From: Methanosarcinales archaeon Methan_01
Lineage (GTDB): Archaea > Halobacteriota > Methanosarcinia > Methanotrichales > Methanotrichaceae
Direction of reading: 5' to 3'
DNA: 59,566 nucleotides
NCBI GenBank assembly: GCA_001602645.1
Contig: LUYE01000055.1
Location: 1-59,566, forward strand
In this document: one piece after another, positions 8,546-20,148 of the stretch
Position numbering within the stretch: position 1 is the stretch's first letter
Layout: the number at the start of each line of letters is the position of its first letter
Notes under the pieces: generated by a model
What the model saw: only the letters and a program-made list of their open reading frames with translations
Databases searched by the model: none
What the model was told of the DNA's origin: nothing
Program-made: the position numbers and the translations under genes

Positions 8546-10917
8546 CAGGAACCGCCTCCTGCAGGCTCCAGGGGCCTGAGAGCGGCCAGCTCTGAGCCCG
8601 CCGGCCCCATCTCCTTCAGCTCGCTGACGAACTTCCTAACCTCTTTTGCCAGGATCTCGCCTTCGCTCGCGGCGCACCAGATGATCTTGACCCTTCCGGG
8701 GTTGATGCCCACCTTCTCCAGGACGCCCCTGAGGACCTGGACCCGCTGGTAGGCCTGGTAGTTGCCCTTGTTGTAGTGACACTCGCCTAGGCGGCAGCCG
8801 GAGATCAGGACCCCGTCCGCCCCGCCCTTAAGGGCCTCGAGGACGAAGGCAGGGTCGACCCTCCCGGCGCACATCACCCGGATCGCCCTCATGTTCGTCG
8901 GGTACTGGATCCGGGAGGTGCCGGCCAGATCCGCCCCGGCGTAGCTGCACCAGTTGCAGAGGAACCCGACGATGAAGGGGTACTGGCCTTTGACCGCCGT
9001 AGCCGCCCGGATCTGGGCGAGGATCTGCTCGTCGGAGAAGAGGGTCATATCGATGGCGTCGACGGGGCAGGCGGCGGCACAGGTTCCGCACCCCTTGCAG
9101 GACGCCTCGTCGACGAAGGCGGTCTTGTCCACGGAGATCGCCTTGCTGGGGCAGGTCTCGACGCAGAGCTGGCAGCCGATGCACTTCTCCTGGTCCACCA
9201 TGGCGACGACGGGGTCTAGGGCGAGCTCTCCCCTCAAGAGAAGCCTCATCGCCTTCGCCGCCGCCGCCTCCCCCTGGGCGATGGAGACCTGGATCTCTTT
9301 TGGTCCCGAGGCGCAGCCGGCGATGAAGACGCCATCGATGTGGGCCTCCACCGGCCTCATCTTCGGGTGGGCGATCTCGAAGAAACCGTCAGGGCGCTTA
9401 GCGAGGCCGAGGAGGTTGCCAACGACGTCGGCATCCTTATTCGGCTCGAGCCCCGCCGAGAGGACGACGAGGTCGTAGGGCCTCGAACGGAAGCCCCCGA
9501 GGAGGGTGTCCTCGTAGTTGACGCGAAGGCTCCCGTCCACCTCCTCCACCTCGGAGACCCGGCCCCGGATGAAGTTGATCCCGAGCCGCTGGGCCCGCAT
9601 GTAGAACTCCTCGTACCCCTCGCCCCCGGCCCGAAGGTCGATGTAGTGGATCGAGACCTCCGTCTCTGGGTACTTCTCCTTGATCAGCTGGGCGTTCTTG
9701 AGGGCGTACATGCAGCAGACTCGAGAGCAGTAGGCGTTTCCGACCGTCTCGTCTCGGGAGCCGACGCACTGGAGGAAGGCGACGGACTTGGCTACCTCGC
9801 CCGTCGACGGCCTCACCACCTCGCCGCCTGTCGGGCCAGCGGCGTTTAGGAGCCTCTCCACCTGGAGGGCGGATATGACGTCTCTATATCTGCCGTAGCC
9901 GTACTCCTCCTTTCTGGCGGGGTCGAAGGATTGCCAGCCGGTGGCGACGATGATCGCCCCGACGTCGAACCTGAAATCCTCTTGTCTCTGGTCGTACTTG
10001 ATGGCGTCGACGGGGCAGGCCTCGGCGCAGAGGCCGCAGCCGATGCAGGCGGAGGTATCAATGCAGGCGACCAGAGGCACCGCCTGGGGTATCGGCATGT
10101 AGATCGCCTTTCTTTTGCCGAGACCGAACTCGTAGTCATCGGGAACCTCCACGGGGCAGACCCCGGCGCACTCGTTGAGGCAGCCCTTGCAGAGCTTCTC
10201 GTCGACGAACCGCGCCTTCTTGACCCCGGATACGGTGAACCTCCCGACGGACCCCTCAATGTTCAGAATCTCGGCGTAGGTCACGAGGTCGATGAGGGGG
10301 TGGTTGTAGACGTCGGTCATCTTCGGCGCGAGGACGCAGATGGAGCAGTCGTTCGTCGGAAAGACGTCGGTGAGGAGGGCCATGTACCCTCCGATCGTCG
10401 GCCTCCTCTCGACGAGGTGGACGTGAAGGCCGCAGTCGGCCAGATCGAGAGAGGCCTGGATCCCGGCTACGCCTCCGCCGATCACCAGGACCTCCCGGCT
10501 GACTGGCATCGTCTCCCCGTGGAGGGGGTTTAGGAGGGTCGCCTTCGCCACCGCCATCCGTATCAGGTCTTTAGCCTTCTCCTGGGCCTGGGGGGGCTCG
10601 TCCATGTGGACCCAGGAGCACTGCTCCCGGATGTTCGCCATCTCCAGCATGAAGGGGTTCAGCCCCGCCTCGGAGATTACCCTCCTGAAGGTCGGCTCGT
10701 GGAGCCGGGGAGAGCAGGCGGCGACGACGATGCTCTCCAGCTTCTGCTCCGCGATGTCCTCCTTGATAGTATCCTGGCCGGTGTCAGAGCAGGTGAACTG
10801 GAGGTCCCGGGCGACCTCGACCCCAGGGAGGGTTTTGGCGAACTCGGCGAGGGCGGAGGGCTCCAGAACCCCTGCAATGTTCAGGCCACAGTGACAAACG
10901 TAGACTCCAATTCGCAT
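8545..10917 (-). CDS. hdrA: Heterodisulfide reductase subunit A fused to an MvhD-like domain
   Basis: Flavin-containing core of the HdrABC complex. From the ATG at 10917 (protein starts MRIGVYVCHCG) it is about 790 residues. It shows an N-terminal HdrA domain, an FAD-binding GGGVAG motif, several ferredoxin motifs (CIGCGLCAEACP, CIGCQLCVETCP, CKGCGTCAAACP), and then a C-terminal MvhD-like [2Fe-2S] region with CNWCSYAGAD and a conserved CRLGECHY. In hydrogenotrophs MvhD is a separate subunit joining hydrogenase to Hdr; here it is fused, as in HdrA1 of Methanosarcina. No hydrogenase gene is in the window. An in-frame ATG at 10938 exists but MRIGVY fits the family start. First gene of the operon. 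Confidence 0.93.
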   Translation of the reverse strand: MRIGVYVCHCGLNIAGVLEPSALAEFAKTLPGVEVARDLQFTCSDTGQDTIKEDIAEQKLESIVVAACSPRLHEPTFRRVISEAGLNPFMLEMANIREQCSWVHMDEPPQAQEKAKDLIRMAVAKATLLNPLHGETMPVSREVLVIGGGVAGIQASLDLADCGLHVHLVERRPTIGGYMALLTDVFPTNDCSICVLAPKMTDVYNHPLIDLVTYAEILNIEGSVGRFTVSGVKKARFVDEKLCKGCLNECAGVCPVEVPDDYEFGLGKRKAIYMPIPQAVPLVACIDTSACIGCGLCAEACPVDAIKYDQRQEDFRFDVGAIIVATGWQSFDPARKEEYGYGRYRDVISALQVERLLNAAGPTGGEVVRPSTGEVAKSVAFLQCVGSRDETVGNAYCSRVCCMYALKNAQLIKEKYPETEVSIHYIDLRAGGEGYEEFYMRAQRLGINFIRGRVSEVEEVDGSLRVNYEDTLLGGFRSRPYDLVVLSAGLEPNKDADVVGNLLGLAKRPDGFFEIAHPKMRPVEAHIDGVFIAGCASGPKEIQVSIAQGEAAAAKAMRLLLRGELALDPVVAMVDQEKCIGCQLCVETCPSKAISVDKTAFVDEASCKGCGTCAAACPVDAIDMTLFSDEQILAQIRAATAVKGQYPFIVGFLCNWCSYAGADLAGTSRIQYPTNMRAIRVMCAGRVDPAFVLEALKGGADGVLISGCRLGECHYNKGNYQAYQRVQVLRGVLEKVGINPGRVKIIWCAASEGEILAKEVRKFVSELKEMGPAGSELAALRPLEPAGGGS

Positions 10918-11135
10918 CGACAGGACTCCGGTAATCATTCGGAATCCTTCAACTTAAAGGTACCCGTTAAGGGCGATGGGCACGAATCTGCCAAATTGTT
11001 TCGGTATTTCTCTTCATCTCCGGCGTCGAACGGGTCTCGTGAGATCTTAAAATCGAAAATGACGGTTTTACTCCGCCTGCCGTCCCACCAATCGGTGAGG
11101 GCTCTCGCTCCGGAGGTGGGATGGTAAAAGTAAGG

Positions 11136-11242
11136 TGCCGGGAACGGGATCCGAACCCGTGACTTCCAGATGCCTCAGGAGACGAGCGCCTCATTTTCGT
11201 TCCCTATGAGTCTGGCGCCCTAACCAGCTAGGCCACCCCGGC
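11136..11242 (-). tRNA. tRNA-Met (anticodon CAT) with a 33-nt intron
   Basis: All arms fold: acceptor GCCGGGG with TCCCGGC plus discriminator A, D arm with GCTGGTTA, anticodon stem CCAGA/TCTGG, and T arm ACGGG-TTCGGAT-CCCGT. The anticodon loop reads CTCATA then A, and is interrupted after position 37 by a 33-nt intron (11172-11204). This is the canonical archaeal site removed by the splicing endonuclease. The mature length is 74 nt and CCA is not encoded. The acceptor stem lacks the usual initiator features, so elongator Met is most likely; a CAT tRNA later modified to read Ile AUA cannot be excluded by eye. Confidence 0.92.
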
Positions 11243-11266
11243 ACAGCAGATCCCCTACGGCCATTT

Positions 11267-11277
11267 GTTACATAAAC
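11267..11277 (-). promoter_or_regulatory. TATA box of the tRNA-Met gene
   Basis: On the minus strand this reads GTTTATGTAAC, an archaeal TATA-like element centred about 30 nt before the first base of the tRNA, the expected spacing for transcription starting at or next to the 5' end. Confidence 0.5.
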
Positions 11278-11354
11278 GTTGTGCTCATAGGCTGCTGAGG
11301 CCGAAGAGGAGAACTTATTTCTAATAGGGACCTGGATACGGTCCGCTGACTTTT

Positions 11355-12557
11355 ATGTCTTCAAGCATATCCTGCACGGTGAGCGATTCCCTATCGGGAA
11401 AGGTGATCGTCCTCGCGGTGACGGGGTCCATCGCCGCGGTGAGGACCATCGACCTCGCCCGGGACCTGATCCGGCGGGGGGCGGCCGTCCACCCCGTCAT
11501 GAGCGGAGCCGCCACGGAGATCATCCATCCTTACGCCCTGGAGTACGCGAGCGGAAATCCCGCGGTGACGAAGATCACGGGGAAGGTCGAGCACGTCGAG
11601 TTCTGCGGCGTCGGGGGGAGGGCAGACCTCCTCCTGATCGCTCCGGCCACCGCCAACACCATAGGAAAGATCGCCCTCGGCATCGACGACACCCCCGTCA
11701 CCACCTACGCCACCACAGCCCTCGGCTCTGGCGTCCCCATCGTCGTCGTCCCCGCCATGCACGAGGCGATGTACCGCCACCCCGCCGTCATGAGGAACCT
11801 GGAGGCCCTCCGGTCGATGGGGGTCGTCGTCGTCGACCCCCGGATCGAGGAGGAGAAGGCTAAGATCGCCGAGAACGGGACGGTCGTCCTGGAGGTCGAA
11901 AGGCTCCTCGGACCCAACGACCTCGCCGGAAGGAGGGTCCTGGTGACGGGGGGCGCCACCGCCGAGAGGGTCGATCCCATTCGGATTTTGACGAACCGGG
12001 CCTCGGGGAAGACCGGGGTCGAGATCGCCCTGGAGGCCCGGAGGCGCGGAGCCGATGTGACTTTAGTCCATCGAGGCCATCTCGGCCTGCCCGTCAAAGA
12101 GGTCCACGTCGAGGGCGCCGAGGATATGCTGCGGGCGGTCATGGCGGAGCTGGCCGGCGGCGGCTACGACGCCATCGTCGCCGCTGCCGCCGTCTCCGAC
12201 TACACCCTCGACCCTTCTGCCGAGAAGATCAAGTCCGGTGGGGAGGTGGTCCTCCGGCTGAGGCCGACCTCCAAGATCATCGCCGCCGTCAGGGCGAGCC
12301 ATCCCGAGATCAAGATGGTGGGGTTCAAGGCCGAGACCTTCCTATCCGACGAGGAGCTGATATCCCGGGCCCGGGAGTCGATGGAGAAGAACCGCCTCGA
12401 CATCGTCGTCGGAAACGACGTCGGGAAGGGCGGAATGGGGACCGAGGAGAACCGGGTTTTGATCTTATCCCGGTCGGGGACGGTCACCGAGGTCTCCGGA
12501 AAGAAAAGGGCTATCGGAAGAGCCGTTGTCGACGCCCTGGCGGAGGAGCTCTCATGA
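11355..12557 (+). CDS. coaBC: Bifunctional phosphopantothenoylcysteine decarboxylase/phosphopantothenate-cysteine ligase
   Basis: Catalyses two successive steps of CoA biosynthesis: ligation of cysteine to 4'-phosphopantothenate and decarboxylation to 4'-phosphopantetheine. The 400 residues have an N-terminal flavoprotein (CoaC) domain with VTGSIAAVRT and VVVPAMHEAMY, and a C-terminal CoaB domain beginning near VLVTGGATAE with NRASGKTG and the nucleotide-contact motif VGFKAET. It opens an operon with pantoate kinase (four-base overlap) and phosphopantothenate synthetase, giving the archaeal CoA route from pantoate. Start at the ATG at 11355; no strong ribosome site is seen. Confidence 0.95.
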   Translation: MSSSISCTVSDSLSGKVIVLAVTGSIAAVRTIDLARDLIRRGAAVHPVMSGAATEIIHPYALEYASGNPAVTKITGKVEHVEFCGVGGRADLLLIAPATANTIGKIALGIDDTPVTTYATTALGSGVPIVVVPAMHEAMYRHPAVMRNLEALRSMGVVVVDPRIEEEKAKIAENGTVVLEVERLLGPNDLAGRRVLVTGGATAERVDPIRILTNRASGKTGVEIALEARRRGADVTLVHRGHLGLPVKEVHVEGAEDMLRAVMAELAGGGYDAIVAAAAVSDYTLDPSAEKIKSGGEVVLRLRPTSKIIAAVRASHPEIKMVGFKAETFLSDEELISRARESMEKNRLDIVVGNDVGKGGMGTEENRVLILSRSGTVTEVSGKKRAIGRAVVDALAEELS

Positions 12558-13384
12558 GGGCCGCCGCCCCAGCCCACATCACCGGGTTCTTCGCCGCCCG
12601 GCCCGACCCCGATCCGAGGCGGGCGGGCTCGGTCGGCGGCGGCCTCAACCTCGACTTGCCGGCCGCCACCACCGTCCGAAGGTCGGAGGAGACGGCCGTC
12701 CTCCTCAACGGAGCGGTCTCGGAGGCGCCGGTGACGAGGAAGGTCGTCGATATCCTCGCGCCGTCCCCCGTCCGGGTCGAGACGGAGCTTTCTATGCCCC
12801 TGGGGTCCGGCTTCGGGGCGAGCGGGGCGGGGGCCCTCAGCTCTGCCTACGCCATCAACGGGGCCTTCGGCCTCGGCCTCACCGCCAATGCCGTCGGCGA
12901 GGCGGCCCACGTGGCGGAGGTTGCCTCCGGGACCGGCCTGGGGGACGTCCTGGCCCAGAACACCGGCGGCCTGGTGGTCCGGCTCTCGCCGGGGGCGCCC
13001 GGCCTTGGTGTCGTCGACAGGATCCCGGTCCCGCCCTTGAAGGTGGACTTTCTTGTCAGGGGTCCCCTCTCCACAAAGGAGGTTCTATCGGACCCGGGGA
13101 CGATGAGGGGGGTGAACCGAGAGGGGGAGCGGGCCCTCAGGGAGCTTCTGAAGAGGCCGACCCTGGAGAGGTTCGTCTCCCTATCCTGGGAGTTCGCCCG
13201 AAGGTCGGGGCTCGCCCGGGACTGGATGGAGGACGCCGTGGAGGCGGTGGAGGCTTGTGGAGGAATGGCTAGCATGGTGATGCTGGGGGATGCGATCTTC
13301 GCCCTCAACGGAGGGGACGCTTTGGCGGAGTTTGGAGTGGCGATCACTGCCAGGGTGAATCTCGGGGGGGCCGGCCTTGAGTGA
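12554..13384 (+). CDS. Pantoate kinase (archaeal CoA pathway, GHMP family)
   Basis: Phosphorylates pantoate to 4-phosphopantoate, the archaeal replacement for bacterial pantothenate synthetase/kinase chemistry. The 276-residue protein has the GHMP-kinase ATP loop LGSGFGASGAGALS near residues 84-97 and a GHMP N-terminal stretch APAHITGFFAAR. Its place between coaBC and phosphopantothenate synthetase strongly supports this substrate over other GHMP kinases. Its start overlaps coaBC (ATGA) and its end overlaps the next gene by eight bases. Confidence 0.92.
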   Translation: MRAAAPAHITGFFAARPDPDPRRAGSVGGGLNLDLPAATTVRRSEETAVLLNGAVSEAPVTRKVVDILAPSPVRVETELSMPLGSGFGASGAGALSSAYAINGAFGLGLTANAVGEAAHVAEVASGTGLGDVLAQNTGGLVVRLSPGAPGLGVVDRIPVPPLKVDFLVRGPLSTKEVLSDPGTMRGVNREGERALRELLKRPTLERFVSLSWEFARRSGLARDWMEDAVEAVEACGGMASMVMLGDAIFALNGGDALAEFGVAITARVNLGGAGLE

Positions 13385-14141
13385 CGTTCCCCCATCTCAT
13401 CCGCGGTACGCCTCCCTGCTGACCCGGGAGAAGGTGGTGGAGGGGGTCGAGAGGGGGATCACCGGATTGAACGGCCTCATCGCCCAAGGCAGGGGCGAGG
13501 CCCTCGACTACCTCCTCGGCGAAAAGACGACTCCCCCTGCCGAAGAGGCGGAGCGGGCGGCGGCGGCGCTCCTCCTCCTCGCCGAACGGCCGGTCCTCAG
13601 CGTCAACGGAAACGCCGCCGCCCTCGTCCCCGAGGAGATGGTCCTTTTGGCGAGAAAGATAGGGGCGCCCCTGGAGGTGAACATATTCTACCGGACCGAG
13701 GAGCGAGTCCGGAGGATCGCCGACCATCTCCGGTCCTTCGGGGCCGAGGAGGTCCTCGGCGAGGAGCCCGACGCATCGATCCCCGGCCTCGACCACGCCA
13801 GGGCGAAGGCGACGAGGGGCGGCATATTCGACGCCGACGTCGTCTTCGTCCCCCTGGAGGACGGGGACCGGTGCGAGGCCCTGGTGAGGATGGGAAAGAG
13901 GGTGATCACCGTCGATCTGAACCCTCTCTCTCGGACCGCCAGGACCTCGACGGTGACGATCGTCGACAACGTGGTCCGGGCTCTGCCGAACCTGATCACC
14001 CTGGTGGAGGAGATGGCAAGTTTGAGGGAGGCGGAGCTTCTATCGACGATATCGGCCTATGACAACCGGGCCGTCCTCCGCCGGTCGGTGGAGGCGATGA
14101 TCTCCCACCTCTCCCGCCAGTTCCCCGACCTAGTGGACTGA
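13377..14141 (+). CDS. 4-phosphopantoate--beta-alanine ligase (phosphopantothenate synthetase)
   Basis: Joins 4-phosphopantoate to beta-alanine with ATP, giving 4'-phosphopantothenate. The 254-residue sequence matches the archaeal DUF137-type family: an N-terminal HPRYASLLTREKVV block, the VNGNAAALVPEEMV block, and a late DLNPLSRTARTSTVTIVDN block close to the product-binding site. Translation seems to start at TTG (13377) inside the end of the pantoate kinase gene. A nearby GTG is in another frame. The three genes together carry pantoate to phosphopantetheine. Confidence 0.92.
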   Translation: MSDVPPSHPRYASLLTREKVVEGVERGITGLNGLIAQGRGEALDYLLGEKTTPPAEEAERAAAALLLLAERPVLSVNGNAAALVPEEMVLLARKIGAPLEVNIFYRTEERVRRIADHLRSFGAEEVLGEEPDASIPGLDHARAKATRGGIFDADVVFVPLEDGDRCEALVRMGKRVITVDLNPLSRTARTSTVTIVDNVVRALPNLITLVEEMASLREAELLSTISAYDNRAVLRRSVEAMISHLSRQFPDLVD

Positions 14142-14152
14142 TCCCCACCAAA

Positions 14153-14167
14153 ATATTTTATATATAG
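14153..14167 (+). promoter_or_regulatory. TATA box placing transcription start at the ATG (14186)
   Basis: A long A/T run with core ttttatata lies about 25 nt before the ATG at 14186. No ribosome-binding sequence precedes that ATG, so a leaderless or nearly leaderless mRNA is likely. Confidence 0.5.
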
Positions 14168-14185
14168 TTTGTATAACCTCCAGCC

Positions 14186-14773
14186 ATGCCCAAGAGGGTC
14201 CTCTCCCACCAGGAGCTTCTGGAATCGGTCCACGCCGCCACCAGCGCCCCCTTCGAGTCGATCTACCCGAGCGATCGCTGCTACCTGGCCCTCTCCCTCT
14301 CGGAGGTCTGGGAGCTCGTCCAGTCCTTCGGCCCCGGCTCGATGAACGGGGATAAGGAGGAGACGGATCACCAGGCTCGGAGGCTCTGGTACGCCTTCAA
14401 GGAGATGAACAGCCGGTGCGCCTGCGGGATGGTGAGGTTAAAAACCCCCCTGCAGCGGGACGTGGTGGGGGTGGTAACCTTCGACGAGCTATTCGCCGAT
14501 CCGGGGCCGAAGGACCCCAAGGGCCTCGACGACTGCGTCATCAGCGACGACCTGGCGGAGTACGCCGAGGAGGTCTTCTCAGGTCGGACCGGCGCGGGTT
14601 CCGGGAACGGAGCAGGTGGGTGCCGGAAGGACATCGACCCCCTCCAGAGCGGGATCGAGATGACCCTCATCGATCCCCTGACAAAGGACGTCTTCCGGAG
14701 GAGCCAGGGAGGGACCTTTGGCCCCGGCCAGTGGCAGGTCTCGGAGATCAGGGCGATAGCCGTCTGGTTCTGA
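14186..14773 (+). CDS. Hypothetical protein, unrecognised family
   Basis: I do not recognise this 195-residue protein. It is soluble by appearance (no signal peptide or membrane segment), acidic, and has a pair of cysteines in RCACGMV near residue 75, a DDCVISDD segment and a Gly-rich turn (about 132-145) separating two halves. It follows the CoA operon but has its own strong TATA box and no visible ribosome site, so it is probably a separate leaderless transcript. The clean promoter, GC-rich third positions and isolation from antisense genes argue that it is a real gene. Confidence 0.7.
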   Translation: MPKRVLSHQELLESVHAATSAPFESIYPSDRCYLALSLSEVWELVQSFGPGSMNGDKEETDHQARRLWYAFKEMNSRCACGMVRLKTPLQRDVVGVVTFDELFADPGPKDPKGLDDCVISDDLAEYAEEVFSGRTGAGSGNGAGGCRKDIDPLQSGIEMTLIDPLTKDVFRRSQGGTFGPGQWQVSEIRAIAVWF

Positions 14774-14843
14774 TGGGGTTCTTGAACCGCCGAAGATAGC
14801 GATGAACTAATCTTGCGCTCGGTTCTGCGGGAATGCTCAAAAA

Positions 14844-17723
<2,880 letters not shown>

Positions 17724-18084
17724 CTCTGAATCTCACTTGGGATCATTGGCCTGATGAGCCTATTGAAGGTCGAGGCTTCGTCGATGATCAGCCTAATACT
17801 TTTCGGGCGGCTTCGACGGGTATGCATTCAAATGCCGTGGTTAAAAAAAGTTGGATATTTCTGAAGCGGCCGGGTAGGAGAAGCAGATTCCGCGAAGGGA
17901 GATGGGGCCGAGGACTCGAGAGGTTCGGCCCGGGGTCTTTTGGCTCAGAGGCGACCTCGGCGGCGATAAATCGATCTGCTGAGATCTTGAAGGCCGTTTG
18001 ATAGTCGCCGAAGGTTTAATGAGGCAGCCCCCGGGCGGTCTCGGAAGCCGGGGATCTGTTAATTCGCCAGCGGCTTCTTTTAAC
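17724..18084. other. Intergenic region, no gene recognised
   Basis: About 360 nt between the uvrA start and the end of a small membrane-protein gene. Near 17835-17860, on the minus strand, an A/T-rich stretch with an oligo-T run could serve the uvrA promoter, though it is 110 nt from the start. I see no conserved frame, RNA gene or repeat. Confidence 0.4.
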
Positions 18085-18285
18085 TTACCTGTACCTTCTG
18101 TAGAGGTTGTACGTCCCTGAAATGAGCCCCAAGACCGCTCCGATGACAAGGCCGATGTATCCGGAGCCTTCGTCGAAGAATCTGAAGCCAGAGTATCCGA
18201 TGACGCTCCCGATCAGTATCGATATCGCCATCTCGATGCCGGCAGATGCGGCCTTGAACGCCTGATCTAGGTTCTCTATATTCAT
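18085..18285 (-). CDS. Small AtpZ/AtpI-like membrane protein
   Basis: A 66-residue protein with two predicted membrane helices (about 20-36 and 42-57) separated by the turn FFDEGSGYIG, ending YNLYRRYR. This two-helix pattern is that of the AtpZ/AtpI family, which in bacteria sits before the F-type ATP synthase genes and assists rotor assembly or Mg2+ uptake. No ATP synthase gene is nearby, so the role here is unknown. It is followed on the other strand, 88 nt away, by another very small membrane protein. Confidence 0.72.
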   Translation of the reverse strand: MNIENLDQAFKAASAGIEMAISILIGSVIGYSGFRFFDEGSGYIGLVIGAVLGLISGTYNLYRRYR

Positions 18286-18373
18286 CTCGGATGGTCCATC
18301 TCTTCTTCAATGATCCGGTCATGATCCAAATCGTTCGCCACATTTATCTAATATTTCCTATCAGCGATATGGG

Positions 18374-18505
18374 ATGAAGCGAAACGAGGCCCTCCAGGAG
18401 GCGCTCCAAGAAAACCCCTATCTCCGCTGGAGGTACACCATCCTCTCCGCCGTACTGCTGGTGGCGATTGTGGCTTTCCTCCTCGTCTACCTCTTCTTGT
18501 TCTGA
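18374..18505 (+). CDS. 43-residue single-pass membrane protein
   Basis: The frame encodes a charged N-terminus (MKRNEALQEALQEN) followed by one hydrophobic helix to the C-terminus (about residues 22-43). It is divergent from the AtpZ/AtpI-like gene. A ggg just before the ATG is the only ribosome-site hint. The amphipathic-then-hydrophobic layout supports a real tail-anchored small protein rather than a chance frame. Function unknown. Confidence 0.55.
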   Translation: MKRNEALQEALQENPYLRWRYTILSAVLLVAIVAFLLVYLFLF

Positions 18506-18812
18506 GGCCACCGGATCGATCGAGCCGGAGGCCCGGGGGATGGAGTCCTGACCGATCCGGCTGGATATCTCGGCGATCGCCCCGGGCGAAAGAGCCGGAG
18601 ATGATCTGCCATCGTCTCGTCGGAGAGATGGTCAGGTTCAGAGTTCGAGATCCTGGCGGGGTTCGCCGACGTTATGAGCTTCTGCCGCTACATCCTCTTG
18701 CTTCCCTTTATATCGCCTCGCCGAGAACTACGCCCTCCCAGCCGCCGGGCGGGGCGTAGCCTCCTTAAGCTTCCACGTCGGTGACTGACCGGACGAAAAG
18801 AGGTGGCCGAAT
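18506..18812. other. Leader and promoter region of the methyltransferase gene
   Basis: A TATA element (18707-18713, tttatat) lies about 105 nt before the ATG at 18813. Shortly after it is an 8-bp inverted repeat ctacgccc (18728-18735) with gggcgtag (18752-18759), so the transcript would begin near or within this hairpin. A ribosome site aggtgg (18801-18806) precedes the ATG by six nt. The first 200 nt show nothing recognisable. Confidence 0.45.
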
Positions 18813-19550
18813 ATGAGTGATACGCCCGCCTGGCTTTACGACGAGACGCAACAGATAGGGACCGACTACGAGGATCTCTCCGAGATCCGGGCCTACGATC
18901 AGAGGATGGCGAAGATCAGGGACGTCGCAAAGGAGTTGGGGGAGGTCATCGACCTTCTCGACCTCTCGCCGGAGGCGACGGTCCTGGAGCTAGGGTGCGG
19001 CACCGGCGAGTTTCTCATCGCCGCCGTGAGCCGATGTTCCAGGGTGATCGGGGCCGATATATCCGAGCCGATGCTCCGATACGCCCGCAAGAAGGCTAGA
19101 GAGCGGCTCCGGGAGGAGGGGCGGGTCGGTGACCTCGATCGTATCGAGTACGTCAGGGGCGGCTTTCTCACCTACGAGCACGAGGGCGAGCCCCTCGACG
19201 CCGTAGTGACCCAGTTCGCCCTTCATCACCTCTCCGACTTCTGGAAGCAGGTGGCATTGATCCGGATCGCGGGGATGCTGAAGCCTGGGGGGAGGCTGTT
19301 CATCCGGGACGTCGTCTACTCCTTCGACCCCGCCGACTACGAGGGGTTCTTCGGCCGGTACCTCTCCCGGATGGCGGAGTTGGGCGGCGAGGGGACGCCT
19401 CAGGATATCCTGGTCCACATAAGAGACGAGCACTCCACCATCGGCTGGATGATGGAGGGGATGATCGAGAGGGCGGGCTTTTCGATCGAGAGGCCCGATT
19501 ATCGGGCGGGGTTCATCGCCAGCTACCTCTGCGTCAAGGAAGGGCGGTGA
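18813..19550 (+). CDS. Class I SAM-dependent methyltransferase
   Basis: A 245-residue Rossmann-fold methyltransferase. Motif I VLELGCGTGEFL (about 55-66), the acidic end of strand 2 in IGADISEPM, and post-motif segments FALHHLSDF and MLKPGGRLFIRDVV are clear. Substrate is not evident; the closest general pattern is the Methyltransf_11/25 group acting on small molecules. A good ribosome site aggtgg precedes the start. Its neighbour 100 nt downstream has its own ribosome site. Confidence 0.85.
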   Translation: MSDTPAWLYDETQQIGTDYEDLSEIRAYDQRMAKIRDVAKELGEVIDLLDLSPEATVLELGCGTGEFLIAAVSRCSRVIGADISEPMLRYARKKARERLREEGRVGDLDRIEYVRGGFLTYEHEGEPLDAVVTQFALHHLSDFWKQVALIRIAGMLKPGGRLFIRDVVYSFDPADYEGFFGRYLSRMAELGGEGTPQDILVHIRDEHSTIGWMMEGMIERAGFSIERPDYRAGFIASYLCVKEGR

Positions 19551-19648
19551 TGAGATGGTCCCGTCCAGACCCCGCCGTACCCCGATTCGTGCCGCTGCCG
19601 CAAGATCTTAGTATATCGAGGGCCCCTATCTCGACGGAGGATTTTATC

Positions 19649-20086
19649 ATGATCGAAGAGGATCGGGACGCCCGGACCTGGGCGACCCTCTGCCATCTGA
19701 GCGCCCTTTTGATGCTCCTGGGGGTCCCCCTGGGGAACGTCCTGGGGCCTCTGGTGGTCTGGCTCGTAACGAGGAACCACCACCCCTTCATAGACGATCA
19801 GGGGAGGGAGGCCCTCAACTTCCAGCTCTCCATCACCCTCTACTGGATTCTGGCGGGGGTTCTGGTCTTCTTATCGTTCGGCTCCATCGCCTTCCTCTGG
19901 CCGGCCGCTCATCCCAGGATGATCGACTTCTGGAACCCGATGGCTATGCCCTTCACCATGCTCTTCGGCTTGCTTCTGATCTTCGGCCTGCTGGCCTTCG
20001 ACGTCGTCCTCGCCATCGTCGCGGCGATCAAGACGAGCAACGGCGAAGCTTATCGGTATCCCCTCACCATAAGGGCGATAAGGTAG
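19649..20086 (+). CDS. DUF4870/Tic20-like membrane protein
   Basis: About 145 residues starting MIEEDRDARTW, followed by three or four hydrophobic helices and the family marker HPFIDDQGREALNFQLS between helices, typical of DUF4870 proteins (Tic20-related fold) of unknown function. I place the start at the ATG at 19649 because ggagg (19636-19640) lies eight nt before it. An in-frame upstream ATG inside the previous gene would add a non-hydrophobic N-terminus that does not fit the family. Confidence 0.82.
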   Translation: MIEEDRDARTWATLCHLSALLMLLGVPLGNVLGPLVVWLVTRNHHPFIDDQGREALNFQLSITLYWILAGVLVFLSFGSIAFLWPAAHPRMIDFWNPMAMPFTMLFGLLLIFGLLAFDVVLAIVAAIKTSNGEAYRYPLTIRAIR

Positions 20087-20148
20087 AGGTGATCGATCGA
20101 GCCTCTATCGATTTCAAAGAGCAGCTCTCTTTCGCCCAGCGGAGGGGA

